A DNA stretch of 64,000 bases from Brachypodium distachyon (Eukaryota > Streptophyta > Magnoliopsida > Poales > Poaceae): NCBI RefSeq assembly GCF_000005505.3, contig NC_016131.3, positions 67,592,355 to 67,656,354 of the forward strand, in the 5' to 3' direction. The number at the start of each line of letters is the position of its first letter. The stretch's first letter is position 1. Below are positions 1-11,100 of this stretch, piece by piece. The position numbers and the translations under genes are program-made. The notes beneath the pieces were generated by a model that ran no database searches, was not told the origin of the DNA, and saw only the letters and a list, made by a program, of their open reading frames with translations.

Positions 1-2380
1 TCGTCACCGGAATCGGCTGCGGCGACGGCCTTGACAACCTCGCCAACACACCAAGCCGCGTCCTTAAGATCGCACTTGATGGAGAGGACTCCGTACGTGG
101 ACGGCATCTTCATCACGCCATAGGCGCAATGGGTTGCCGCCATGAACTTGATCAGCTGGCCGACCAAGGATCCCGTTGTACGGCAACGGGGTGTGAGCCA
201 CATCGAACACGAGGTGCTCAGTCCTGAACGCTTCCCGGGACCCGAAGGTAACTGGCAGCGTGATGCGCCCCAGGGGGCGCACGATCCTGGGGTTTACTCC
301 CCGGAACGGGTCGGTGGGCTTCATCTGCTCCAACGGCAGCTGAAGCTTCTCCACCAACCTGGCGGACAGGAGGTTGAACCCCACTCCGTTGTCCACCAGC
401 ATCTTGGTCACCGTCATGTTGTTGATGATCGGTGATACCACGAAGGGAAGAACCCCTAACTGTAGTCGGAGTGGGTGAAGGGAATCACCCGCGCTGCTCC
501 TCAGCACGAGCCTTGTCTCGTCCCCGGGGAGGCCGCTCCCTGCCGGCTTGGGCTTGGGCTCGACCCCCCTGAGCTTCCTCTCTGCCGGTATCCCCGCTAG
601 CCGACTTCGCTCCAGCTCTGGGGTCATTCGGGCAATCGTGGGAGAGATGCCCGATGTCCCAGCAGTTGAAGCAGGCGCCGGCTGCTCGGCGCTCCTCGTG
701 GCGCTGCTCGCGCCTCTGCTTGATGCATTGTAGGATGCTGCAATCATGCGCATCATGGGTGGCGTTGGCTTGCCACCAGATCCGCCGGCGGACGAGGCCT
801 TTTTCGCAGGCCTCAAGGTAGCCCCCGTTTCCGTGGCAAGGACTTGCTTCCCGCTGCGCTTCTGGGAGCCCTTCTTCTGCGAGCCCTCAGCGGGACTCGC
901 GACAGCCTTAGCTGCAAGTTCGGGCGCCAAACGCCCTTCCTCGGCCATGGCACACTTGTGCGCCAAGGCGTAGAGCTCTTGCGTCGTCCGGATCCGGTGC
1001 GTGCTCAGCTTCTCACGCATCTTGGGGTCGCGGACGTTGATGGTGAAGGTGTTGGTGATGACGGCAGCCTCCGCCTCTGGAATGGAGTAGGAGAGACTGG
1101 AGAAGCGGTTGACGAAGCTCCGCAACGTCTCCCCGGGCTTCTGCACCACGGTGTGCAGCTCCGCCATGGTTCCCGGGTGCTTGTAGCCGCCCTGGAACGC
1201 ACTCACAAACTGCTCGCGCAGGTCAGCCCAGGAGGCTATGGACCCAGCGGGCAGGTTGAGCGACCAGGTCCTCGCCGATCCCTTGAGGACCATCGGGAAC
1301 CAGTTGGCCCTAACCTTGTCGTCGGCGCCGACAGCGTGCATCCCCGACGTGTAAGTAAGGAGAAAATCCTTGGGGTTCATGGTCCCGTCGTATGTCCCGA
1401 GCGCCGGTGCTCGGAACTTGCGAGGCCATGTCACCCGGCGCAGCTCGCGAGTAAACGCGGCGCAGCCGTCCTCGCCGCCCAAGGGAGCATCCTCCTGCTC
1501 TTCTGGGCGTTGGCGTTCTGCCTCACGCCAGCGCCAGCGCTCCAAGCGCTGGCAGAGGTCTTCTTGCTGGCGGGCGTTCAGGATACCCCGCGCGTCACCC
1601 CGTGTAACGGTCGGTGACGAATCCGAGGACCCCTCGGGATCCTCGCTTCCTTGCCCTCCCTGCGGGGGAGGGTGCTCTCCATGCCCTGAGACGCAGGGCG
1701 CGTCTCCGCGTCCCAGGTTCTGTCCCCGTCCTGAGCCGGCCGGGGCACCCTCGCCTTGCGGCTGCTGGGCGGCGAGTGCTTCCGCGCTCCCCACTTCATG
1801 CGCCGGCATGCCTTGCGGTGGCTCGTAGCGCACCATGACGCGTGCGGCTATGATAGCTTCTGCCGGGGTTTGGGCGGGAGGCTGCCGATTCTCTGACCGG
1901 CTGCCCTCCGCCCTGTCTCCCGGCGCCCTTGGGTGAGTGGGGTGGGATTCCGTCGGCGTCGCACGCGATGCGCTGTGCTCTTGGCGCAGCTGGCGCTGCG
2001 CATCTTCAACCCGCGAGTGGACCCGCTGGCCGGCGCGTGCAGCATCGTGCCCGCTCGCGCGACTGGCTCCGACACTGGGAGCCGCAGGCCCCCTCAGCCC
2101 GTTGTCTGCCGACGGCTGAGGAGGTGGCGGTGGCAGCTGCGACTGCTGCTGCTGCACCCGGGCATGCTCAGGGTTCTCCTGATCCTGCGACGTGGGCTGC
2201 ACGTCGTGTGACCGTGTGTGTGCTGCTGGGGCACCGCACGGATCGATTCGAGAGTCGCCAGCCCGCTTGGCAGGCATAGCGACGAGTTCTGCCGTCGATG
2301 GAGACGGAGCTGATGTAGTTGTAGACGATGACGCCGGCGGTCACCAACGAGCTCTCCGCACGCCCCTACCTGGCGCGCCA
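1..2380 (-). pseudogene. Ty3/gypsy gag-protease region, frameshifted
   Basis: Read on the minus strand, a long open frame (about 2277 down to 64) encodes a Gly/Pro/Gln-rich N-terminus and then a retrotransposon gag domain at about residues 290-450 (from TWPRKFRAPALGTYDG to the LYALAHKCAMAEEG helix). A degenerate aspartic protease follows, with an IVRPLGRITLPVTF segment and the typical YNGILGRPA end. The active-site stretch reads LVDNGVG where relatives have D-T/S/G-G. Two frame breaks are visible. A CCHC zinc knuckle (CFNCWDIGHLSHDC, about 673-632) lies in a different frame from the gag ORF. Just after YNGILGRP (about 165) the reading frame moves to another frame that stays open to the left edge (KFMAATHCAYGVMKMPS). 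Reverse transcriptase and integrase would lie beyond position 1. This is a dead gypsy element; the family name is not assigned. Confidence 0.88.
2371..2380 (-). other. Primer binding site of the gypsy element
   Basis: On the minus strand TGGCGCGCCAGGTAGGGG follows the LTR end after a two-base spacer (TC). A TGG start complementary to a tRNA CCA tail, directly inside the LTR and upstream of gag, is the expected position of a minus-strand primer binding site. I did not assign the tRNA. Confidence 0.7.
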
Positions 2381-2382
2381 GA

Positions 2383-4618
2383 TATCATAGCCCGGGGCTT
2401 AGATGCCGGGGATGCGAGGCACCCCCTTTTTGGTTCAGCAGTGGGCGTTGGGGATCGCTCCGGCGATCGCCGGCGAGGCCAATGACGAGCGTACAATACA
2501 CAAGCCTGTTTACCCAGGTTCGGGCCACCCGGAGGTGTAAAACCTTACGTTCTGCTTCTGAGTTTGTATTAGCCAATGAATAGGTGTTTACAGGTTGCCG
2601 GGGGAGCCCCGGGCGTTCTCTTCCCTTTTCTGCTAAGTGGCTACTTGCTACTTCTGGACTAAAGACTCTCACTCAAATTCCACTGGAGTGTAGCCTAGAA
2701 AGAACCGAACCCCCCGACCGATGGCGCTGGTCCTCCTGTTATACTAAAAGGGATACCACAGGTGCCTCGGTGCATGGGGGACAAGTGTCGAGCAAAGGCC
2801 CTAGGCAGCTTGCCCTTGCTGCGCTGGCATGCATGCATGGTGCAAAGTGCTGTAGCTAAGGCGGTACGTGAAGGGGCGCGTAGAGATAAACAAAAACTTT
2901 TCCTACGCGAACTCCCAAGATCTAGCCGAGGTAGAAGGCCACGAGGATTACCACTAGACGCGCAGTTGCGGATTATTGATGCGGCGCCTTGATGCAGTGC
3001 AGTCCCTCGATCCGATCCAGCCGATCCAATCCCGCGATCGTCGAAGTGCTGAACGTACAGCACCTCTGCCGGTATCCACACGTGCGAGGAGGAGCTCCGG
3101 CGGCGGACTGCTAGATCCGGTGCGACGGTTGAACTGAATCGGGCTAGGGTTCTCAACGCATGAGAGTGGAAAAACCGTGCCCTTTAGGCATCCCACGCCC
3201 CTGCTTATATATCGAGTGGAAGTGGGCTCCAAGCCTTGTGGCCCATCCACCCTGCGAGTCCAACTCGCATTGTCAGCCCAATTCCAGTTCGGGTCCAACC
3301 CGACCAAATACTTGCTCCCGCTCTTAAGTGTGTGACCCCACAGGCTCATGGCGACTTGGACACGATTGGAGTCCGACTCACAATCGATCAATCGGTAGCG
3401 GCTCCTAGCAGAACGTGCCGACTCCCAAGTACCATCGAGTCATGACGACGTACCTTCCAATGTGACATACGTCTTAGTCCCTTTTTGCCTCACGATATAC
3501 CTTGTCGAACTATAGGCGATTAATCGTCATCCCTTTAATAGTTCAACTCTCTTCTCGATCTGTGATATACGATTCATCCGACTAACTCTTAGTCGATCAA
3601 CCCGGTTAACAATTAACCAAGTCGCGCATGGCCATGCTTCCCGAATCATATCACTCGAGAGGGCCCAGAGAATATCTCTCCAGTCGGAGGGGCAAAATCC
3701 CATCTTGGTTATCCACATCACACAGCTTGATTCTCAGTCAACCCGAACTCTGCCTTTATAACTGCCCTGTTACGGAACAACGTTTGACAGAACCTAAGTT
3801 GGTGATCCACAACTCGGATTGTGCGATAACCTCAGGTCTAAGGATTACATTGATTGAGACATGCAAATGACGACCTACTCGTTGCATCTCAATATGGGTC
3901 AGTCCGACTCGCTAAACTCTTTAGCCGAGTCCGTGTAAGCTGGAATGACATCACCATGCCCATGACAAGTGGAACCGAGTCATCAGCCAACTTTCACATT
4001 AGTCTAGGTTATGTGTCCAGCACAACCTCAATGACTAAGGACAATTTAGTATGAACAACATGAATACATAGTTCCACAATCAAATCACATATTCAATGAT
4101 ACATATCAGATGTTCAAACAAGGACAACTCAATAATATTTATGAATACATTGGGAATTACATCATACATGATTGCCTCTAGGGCATATTCCCAACAGTAC
4201 GTGCCTTAGATTCACTGCGAGCCACTCACTGTGGGCTGACTAGACAAGGAACCACCCTTCTGTCGGAGCATTTAATGCTTGCTTGTGCCATACTCCACGC
4301 CCTGACCAGCCCTGCACAAAAGGAGCCTGCCGGACGGCCATGTGGTGCCAATACTCTGTTTGCATTGGGCGCCGGCCCTGTTGTAAGCGCCTACGCCAGG
4401 GAACACCCTCCCCGGCAAGTGACCTTCCCGGGGGGTGCCCTGACGGGAACCTTCACGCTGCCATCTGGGGCAACCCTCGCAGCCCGGCTAGTCCTGCCGG
4501 GCTGGTGGCTTCCCGGGCAGCTCGCACCACGCTGCCCGGGCTGCCATCCTTGCGGGGAGCAAGCGGGGCGACCCACGTGTTGCGCAATGGTGGTACCCCA
4601 GGTGCCACTGGTGCGACA
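2383..4618 (-). repeat. 5' LTR of the gypsy element, split by a solo LTR
   Basis: The LTR starts on the minus strand with TGTCGCACCAGTGG at 4618 and ends with CTATGATA at 2383, two bases before the primer binding site. The terminal TA looks like a mutated CA. Removing the inserted solo LTR and one copy of its target duplication leaves an LTR of about 0.9 kb. The outer flank starts GTTCA, but the matching 3' LTR and target duplication are outside the window, so the boundary at 4618 rests only on the TG start and the change to AT-rich DNA. Confidence 0.65.
2869..4196 (-). mobile_element. Solo LTR (1328 bp) with 5-bp target duplication
   Basis: The sequence begins on the minus strand at 4196 with TGTTGGGAATATGCCCTAGA and ends at 2869 with GCGCCCCTTCA. 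It is bounded by TG...CA and flanked by a perfect 5-bp direct repeat, GTACG (2864-2868 and 4197-4201). A minus-strand TATATAAG box lies at 3204-3211, about where an LTR promoter belongs. There is no internal domain, so this is a solo LTR left by LTR-LTR recombination. It sits inside the older gypsy LTR and is therefore younger. The start sequence resembles abundant Triticeae LTRs, but I do not assign a superfamily. Confidence 0.92.
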
Positions 4619-5190
4619 GTTCAATGGTATATGGTAATGTTATATGGTATGTGAATGATATTTTCGTTCGTATTTGATATCGGTCAATGTTATATGGTAT
4701 TGGTATATGGTATCGATCAATGTATGTGGTGTTGGTACATTGTGTGTCAATGATATATGATATATTTTATTTGTATATGGTATAAGATGCCACATGTGAG
4801 CACATGACTGGTTCCTGCAGCACATGGTCTTTGGATTCGCATGTAGCACATGGCCTCTGCCATATTTGCATGTAGCACATGGCTTCTTCCCGCTCCGCTA
4901 CATAGCGAAGCCGGTACAAAAGAGTTTCCGTCGATCTCACATGCATTTTTACATGCAGTCGGGAGGGCCCCGATGGCGCATCCCACTCGGCCGATGCCAT
5001 GGCACCACGGCCAACCTTTTCTTTTTTAGAATCGATTAAATAAAAAGAGCTAGAAGGTTAGTAGAACGCCAAAATCGGCAACAACGACACCCCGTAGTGG
5101 CAAAAGAAAAACCACACAACCCACCCTATCTAGCGAGGACTAGAACCTAGTTGCAACCACGTCCTCCCGAGCCCGCGCTACCACATCACC
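4619..5190. other. AT-rich repeats and non-coding DNA
   Basis: From about 4623 to 4790 the sequence is a degenerate array of TTATATGGTAT/GGTATATGGTAT words. From about 4790 to 4900 a shorter motif, AGCACATG, recurs. I see no gene in the rest of the stretch. Confidence 0.6.
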
Positions 5191-5589
5191 ACGCTCCAGC
5201 GCAAGTTCCGCGCCGTCGGCCTCGACGACGTCACTGACCTCGTCGCGCTCTCGGGGGCGCACACGTTCGGGAGGGTGCAATGCCAGTTTGTGACGGACCG
5301 GCTCTACAACTTCAGCTAGACAAGGAAGCCGGACCCGACGAGGGACGCGGGCTACCGGTCATGCCCGATGCCTTCGACAAGGGCTACTTCACCAACCTCT
5401 AGGCCAGCCGCAGGTTCCTCCAGTCCGACCAAGAGCTGATGTCGGCACCCGGCGCGCCCACGGCGGCATCATCGCCCGCTTCGCCCGCAGAAAGAAGGCC
5501 TTCTTTAGGAGCTTCGCCGCGTCCATGGTCAACATGGGGAACATCAGGCCGCTCGCATGTGAACAGGGGAGGTCCGGAAGAACTGCTAG
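5191..5589 (+). pseudogene. Class III peroxidase C-terminal fragment
   Basis: Translation from 5191 gives TLQRKFRAVGLDDVTDLVALSG, then GAHTFGRVQC with the proximal haem histidine, and FVTDRLYNFS, then a stop (TAG). After further frame changes and another in-frame stop, peroxidase similarity resumes: AFDKGYFTNL, FLQSDQELMS, and FFRSFAASMVNMGNIRPL, the usual C-terminal helix. The stretch has no intron between the region before GAHT and the last exon region, unlike the two peroxidase genes at 13-16 kb. It begins abruptly, so it is a partial copy, possibly of an intronless or differently spliced paralogue. The stops and frameshifts make it non-functional. Confidence 0.9.
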
Positions 5590-6341
5590 AAGGTCAGTGG
5601 AAGCTAGCTAGCTAGGGAGTGATCGAGATGCACATGTGCTTGGTTAGATTCCAACTGTGATGCATTCAAATTTAACCATTTCTTCTGAGATGTACCATCT
5701 GTGTGTGTGTGATATATATATGATGCATACAAGCATGCATGTACGGATGTACGTACTTCAAACTCTTTAATTTACGAGTTTGATTGTGATATATGCACTG
5801 GAAAGCTGTAGTCATTGCTTGGACATGTCTTCCTTGAGAGATCTCCTTGGAAACCGATATGAATATCACCTTGTCCATGGGTTTCTCTCCTTGGAAACGG
5901 ACATGAAACTCTTAATTTATGAATTTGATGGTTGTGATCTATGCACCGGAAAATCTATACAGAAAACAAGAAAAGAAGAGTAACGAGAAAATACTGACTT
6001 CATGAGTGAGCCGCAACATCTAGTACACTAGACGAGGACACAATATGGACACAAATCTTCTAGACCACGCCACCTCCTTCGATAACTAAGATGGCATAGC
6101 TAAGAACACACAAACCCAACAACAAAGGTAACAAAACTAGATGCCAAATGTTGATCCGTGTTAGTGAAATCATGGGCATGTCCAGGCGCCAAGGCTACCA
6201 GGTCTTTAATTAGCTATGGGCCTAGAACCCAAAGTCCAAGAAAATTCCTTTGATAATATGCTCTCCAACCCAATATTGGCTGGCCCAACCCAATATTACT
6301 TGGTCCAACCCGAGTTGTGGTGGAGCGCTGGCTCCGGACCC
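5590..6341. other. Intergenic, with a diverged 42-bp direct repeat
   Basis: A GT/AT microsatellite lies at about 5699-5722. A direct repeat of about 42 bp occurs at 5763-5804 and again at 5909-5952 (both run from CTCTT...TAATTTA to a TGCAC..GGAAA end). Before 6341 the motif CCCAATATT occurs twice. No gene recognised. Confidence 0.55.
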
Positions 6342-6350
6342 TATATATAA
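6342..6350 (+). promoter_or_regulatory. TATA box of the LIN37-like gene
   Basis: TATATATAA lies about 220 bp upstream of the chosen ATG and is the only good TATA element before exon 1. A short upstream ORF (ATG at 6474, 10 codons, stop at 6504-6506) would lie in the 5' leader and could dampen translation. Confidence 0.5.
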
Positions 6351-6545
6351 TCCTCGTACCCTTGTATATTCGAGAAAACCCAAATCTTACCCTTCCCACT
6401 TTCCAGTTTCATCTCTGTCAAGCGGCGGCGGTATGCAATAGATAGCACGCCATAGGACTGGGCTCAAGCTACGATGGCGATGAGGCCAAACAGCAAAGAT
6501 CTGTAAGTATCCAGGCAAAAGAAAACTAGCGACGAAGGATCTAAG

Positions 6546-8197
6546 AGCGTCTAGGAGCTTGGACCGAATGGCGTCCAGTAGCTCATCTAGCAGCGATGGA
6601 TCTAACAGCAGCGGTGATGAGTGGGTGCCAAAAAGTCAGCGACCACTCCGGCAAAAAAGGCAAGGAGCGAAGAGGACGACATCTGAACAAGTAAGTACTC
6701 TTGAATCCTTCAACCCATTTCAATGTTTTCAACACGGACATGCCATCAAAAGCACATATGAATTTGTGATCCGTGTGCTATCATTCGATTTACCAATTCT
6801 TACTTAGTGTTTCTCCTTTCCGCGTGGTCTTGAAAAAGCTAGTTGTTGAACTGCAATTGATTTACATCAACCATATCTATTTTTATAGTTCTTTTGTACA
6901 ATTGATAGATCTCATCCTTGGATTTGAAGTTTCGATTTGGATCTGAATATGTAAAGTTTCGATTTGGATCTGAATATGTAAGATGGTATACTGAACATGA
7001 TAACTATTATGTTTTAAATGGTAAACTAGCAGGTATACATAAATCGTGGAATCATCCCAGAAGTCTTAGTAGGATATAGTGCATTGTGAAATCATATGTA
7101 TTACATATTTATATGCACCTTCGAGTACTAACAATAGCTGATATGCTTTTGCTTGATGGTGACAGGTTACGAAAGGAATCGTTGAGCAAATCAGAATCAA
7201 CCCTGTGGTGTCGACGATCGAAGTGGAGCATGGGGTTATCGCTCCTTCGCACTCTCCAACCCCTCCGGAACATCTGGTCGTAGATTGTGCTATGCCCAAG
7301 AGCGCTTCAAAGCTGTCCACCGGCCCACAAATTGTGGAAACAAAATTTCCATATCATAGTACAGATTGTGCCAGCACGTCTAGGAGCTTGGACCAAATGG
7401 CGTTGAGTAGCTCATCTAGCAGCAATGAGTCTAGCAGCAGCGGTGATGAGTGGGTGCCGAAAAGTCAGCGACCACGTCGCCGAAAAAGGCGAGGAGTGAA
7501 GAGGTCGACATCCGTACAGGTAAAATCTCCTCAATCCTTCAACCCAATTCATTGTTTTCAACACTTACATGCCATCAAAAGCACATATGAATATGTGATC
7601 CCTATGCTCTGATATGATGCACTAATTTTTATTGTTTTTTCTTTTTTTGTGGTCTTGGAAAAACTAGTTGTTGAATTGCAATTGATTTACATCAACCATA
7701 TGGAATTTTTTTAGTTCTTTTGTAAAATTGATAGATCTCATCCATGGATTTGAAGTTTCGATTTAGATTTGAATGTGTAAGATGGTATGCTAAAGATGAT
7801 AACTATTATGTTGTTTTAAATGGTAAAGTAGTAGGTATATATATACCTTGGAATCATCCCAAAAGTCTTGGTAAGATATAGTAATTGTGAAATCATATGT
7901 ATTATATATTTATATGCACCTTCAAGTAATAACACTAGCTGATCTGCTTTTTGGTTGATCGTAACAGGTTACTGAAGGAATCGTTGAGCAAATTGGAATC
8001 AATCCTGTGGTGTCGACGATCCAAGTAGAGCATGGGGTTAACACTCATTCGCACTCTCCAACCCCTCCAAAACATTTGGTCATAGATTGTGCTCTGGTCA
8101 AGAACGCTTCAAAGCTGTCCACCAACGCTTCAAAGCTGTCCACCAACACAGAAATTATGGAAACAAAATTCCCAGATCGTAGCGCAGATTGTGCCAG
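6546..8197 (+). repeat. 0.83-kb tandem duplication inside the LIN37-like gene
   Basis: Unit A (about 6546-7374) and unit B (about 7375-8197) match along their length. Each contains GTCTAGGAGCTTGGAC, the Ser-rich exon, a similar intron with the same ATTGATTTACATCAACCATA stretch, and a VT-GIVEQI-INPVVSTI-VEHGV segment. The junction is within exon 2, so exon 2 begins with the ancestral second exon and ends with a copy of the first exon plus its former 5' leader, all in frame. Confidence 0.9.
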
Positions 8198-11100
8198 GGC
8201 CAAGAACACTCCAAAGCTGCAGACCAACCCAAATGTTTTAGAAACAAAATCACCAATTAATAATGAAGATTTTGTGGGGCCCAATATCATTAAACGGCTG
8301 CCTGCCAGCACAGAAATTCTGAAACCAAAATCCCCAGACCAGCTGCCTGCCAGTGCCAACACAGAAATTTTGAGACGAACATCCCCAGACAACAAACCAG
8401 GGTCTATTTCAAACCATTATTTTCGAAGGGAAAGCCCCGCTTTGAGCTCTGTTTCCCCGCGTGGCACCACCGTCATGGCATCGCCACCACAGCATCCACC
8501 TGCTACTGCCCCCCTGCCCACAGCAACACCCGCTCATCCGGCGACCGCCTCGCAGCCCCTGCCCAGTGCCTTCCTCGCCACCTCTGCCCCGCAACGCGCC
8601 GCCGCCGCGAGTCCGCCGCCGGCGCCGCAGTTTGTCTTCACCGCCACCTCTGCCACGCAACGCGCCGCCGCCGCGAGTCCGCCGCCGTTTGTCTTCACCG
8701 CCACCTCTGCCCCGCAACGCGCCGCCGCCGCGAGTCCGGCTCCGTCGCCGCAGTTTGTCTTCACCGCCACCTCTGCCCCGCAACGCGCCGCCACCGCGAG
8801 TCCGCCATCGTTTATCTTCACCGCCACCTCTGCCCCGCAACGCGCCGTCGCCGCGAGTCCGCCACCGTTTGTCTTCACCGCCACCTCTGCCCCGCAACGC
8901 GCCGCCGCCGCGACTCCGCCGCCGGCGGTGCCGTTTGTCTTCACCGCCACCTCTGCCCCGCAACGCGTCGCCGCCGCGAGTCCGCCGGCGGCGGCGCCGT
9001 TTGTCTTCACCGGCCGCGCGCTACACACTAATCCCCGCCCCGCCTCCACCTCCCATGGCATCATCTACCCCGTGGCCACATCCTCCACCGCCGCCGCGAA
9101 CCAGCGCCGGGCTCCTCACGTCGCCGTCGGGTACCCACGTGCCAACGCCGTCGCTCTCCCCATCGCGCCGTCTCAGCAGCCTCAGGTGCCAACACAGTCA
9201 AGGTTGCCCGCTGCCGCGCCGCGGTCGGTCGTGGCGGGTGTGACGCCGTCGCCACGTCCCGAGCTGCCTCCTCGAGGAGTTCCTATAGCACCGCAGCCTC
9301 AACCCGAGGTACATAAATTATTGGAGGAAGGAAAGCATATTGTTTTGTTGTTTGAGCATGTTATCTGAATGCACGCGGTGCTTTCTTTTAGGCATCCATG
9401 TTGATCAGGATACACCTTATTGTTAATTCTGCAATCAAGATTATGAATTGTGAGGTTCCCTTATAATGTCTGTTGTTCTTTTTGTGAAAATTCTTAGGTT
9501 AATCCAGTTCCAGCTGTTGCTCTTACTCCATTTCCTCAACCTCGGGAGCAGAGCAACGCACAGGAAAGGTAAATGAAATAAGAACAAGTGTACGAAATTA
9601 TCTTTTCGATTGAAACTGCAAGTGAAAATTTGTAACTGGACTTCATTGCAGAGGAAGTACCAATGAAGACTCTAGAACTGTGGTGATCCATGGTCGCAAT
9701 GTAAGTGCATGCTTATTAAAAGTCCATATTGTAGACAAAAGAGTTGCGAGATGCAATATTTGTAATACATTTTCTAGTAAGAGGAGAATGGTTCTACTTT
9801 TGACTAGTTTGAACAGGTCCAGTTAGTATTGCAATTGCAAATGGATTTTGTATTACCTGATGACGCACATAAGATGTGTAGAATACATGAGTTTGCACTT
9901 TGTACAGATCACTGATAGGTTGTTTCAGTTCCTAAGGTACTATAACCAATTAAGGACATAGAGTGTAGTCTATTTCCTTTTCTTAATGAGTTATGATGAG
10001 GTTGTCTGATCGGGGGTCTAATGAGAATTGGGTAATAAGGCAGAGATTAGTACCTGGTCCATAAAAAAATAGATGCAAATTTATGCATTTTCAAGAAGGA
10101 TAAAAGTTTGATTCACCAAATTTATGCATTGCTTGTTTGTCATCTAGAGAGATGAATTGGATGTCACAAAAGAACTGACATTTATTCTGATTTGTTTTGT
10201 ATTGTTCCAAAGGTTAACTTGTCGGACAGTGAGTCAGGATCCTTGTATGCACTCTGCCGATCTTGGGTGCGGAATGGTGTTCAACATGAAATTCAGGTTT
10301 GGATACTTTTATTCTATCACTTGAATGCATAAGTTACTACTTGATCGTTACAATTTTTCTTTACTTTGGATTCTGTAAATCAGTTCCTTTTGACTTTAAT
10401 CACAGCTTAAATGCCTTTCTAGTGTTTTTAAAGCAACTTTCTGCTAGTTTTGTGTTTTTCGTACTTAAAATTCTGCTCTTTGACTCCTTGACATAAATAT
10501 CATGTGTGTCCTTTGAGAAACAAAACAGGTTATTGTTCAGGTAAATTTCAGTTAGAAAATTGGATCTATGGGTATATTGGTCATAGTGGATAGGATACTA
10601 TATATCTCAACAGGCATGTATTTTGGGGATAACTATTAATTCTTCCTAACAAAGTTTTCCTCACTTGTATTTGCACTAAAGCGTGATTTCTGTATTTTGT
10701 ATTCCAAAATTATGATCGGAGGAGACAGTATCCTCACTTCGTGTACCCAAAGCTAATTAGAAGAATCTTTTGTTTCATTGTAACTGCAATTGTCACCGTA
10801 CAGCTAGGTTTGTTGTTCTGTGTTTTGGGGTTTCCCTCCTGTTACTTTCAGAGGCTGTGTATTTGCGTTCTCTATACAAAAGTCCTCATTACTTATCTCA
10901 CTTTTGATTTCAGCCAAGCTTTGTTGGAAACGTTGCACCAGTTCTTCCAAGACCTTTGCCTGCTTCGGTTGTAGATTCTAGGATGTCAGGAAAAGACAAG
11001 GAAGCTGAAAATGAAGAACCAAAAGAAAAGAAGGTATCTTGCAAAAATAAACTTTGCTACCTTAATTTAATGAGGTTAATACTTTGCTAATGCAAATGCA

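Noticed and set aside
4275..4654. Overlapping plus- and minus-strand ORFs of about 120 codons
   Set aside because: They lie within the gypsy 5' LTR and show no protein similarity.
6474..6506. Alternative start of the LIN37-like protein at 6474
   Set aside because: The frame ends at TAA after 10 codons. The GTAAGT there could be a donor, but no suitable acceptor precedes the Ser-rich exon, so it is treated as an upstream ORF.
8409..9243. Long open frames on both strands over the LIN37-like exon 3
   Set aside because: They are shadows of the GC-rich coding minisatellite; only one frame continues through splice-consistent exons into conserved protein.
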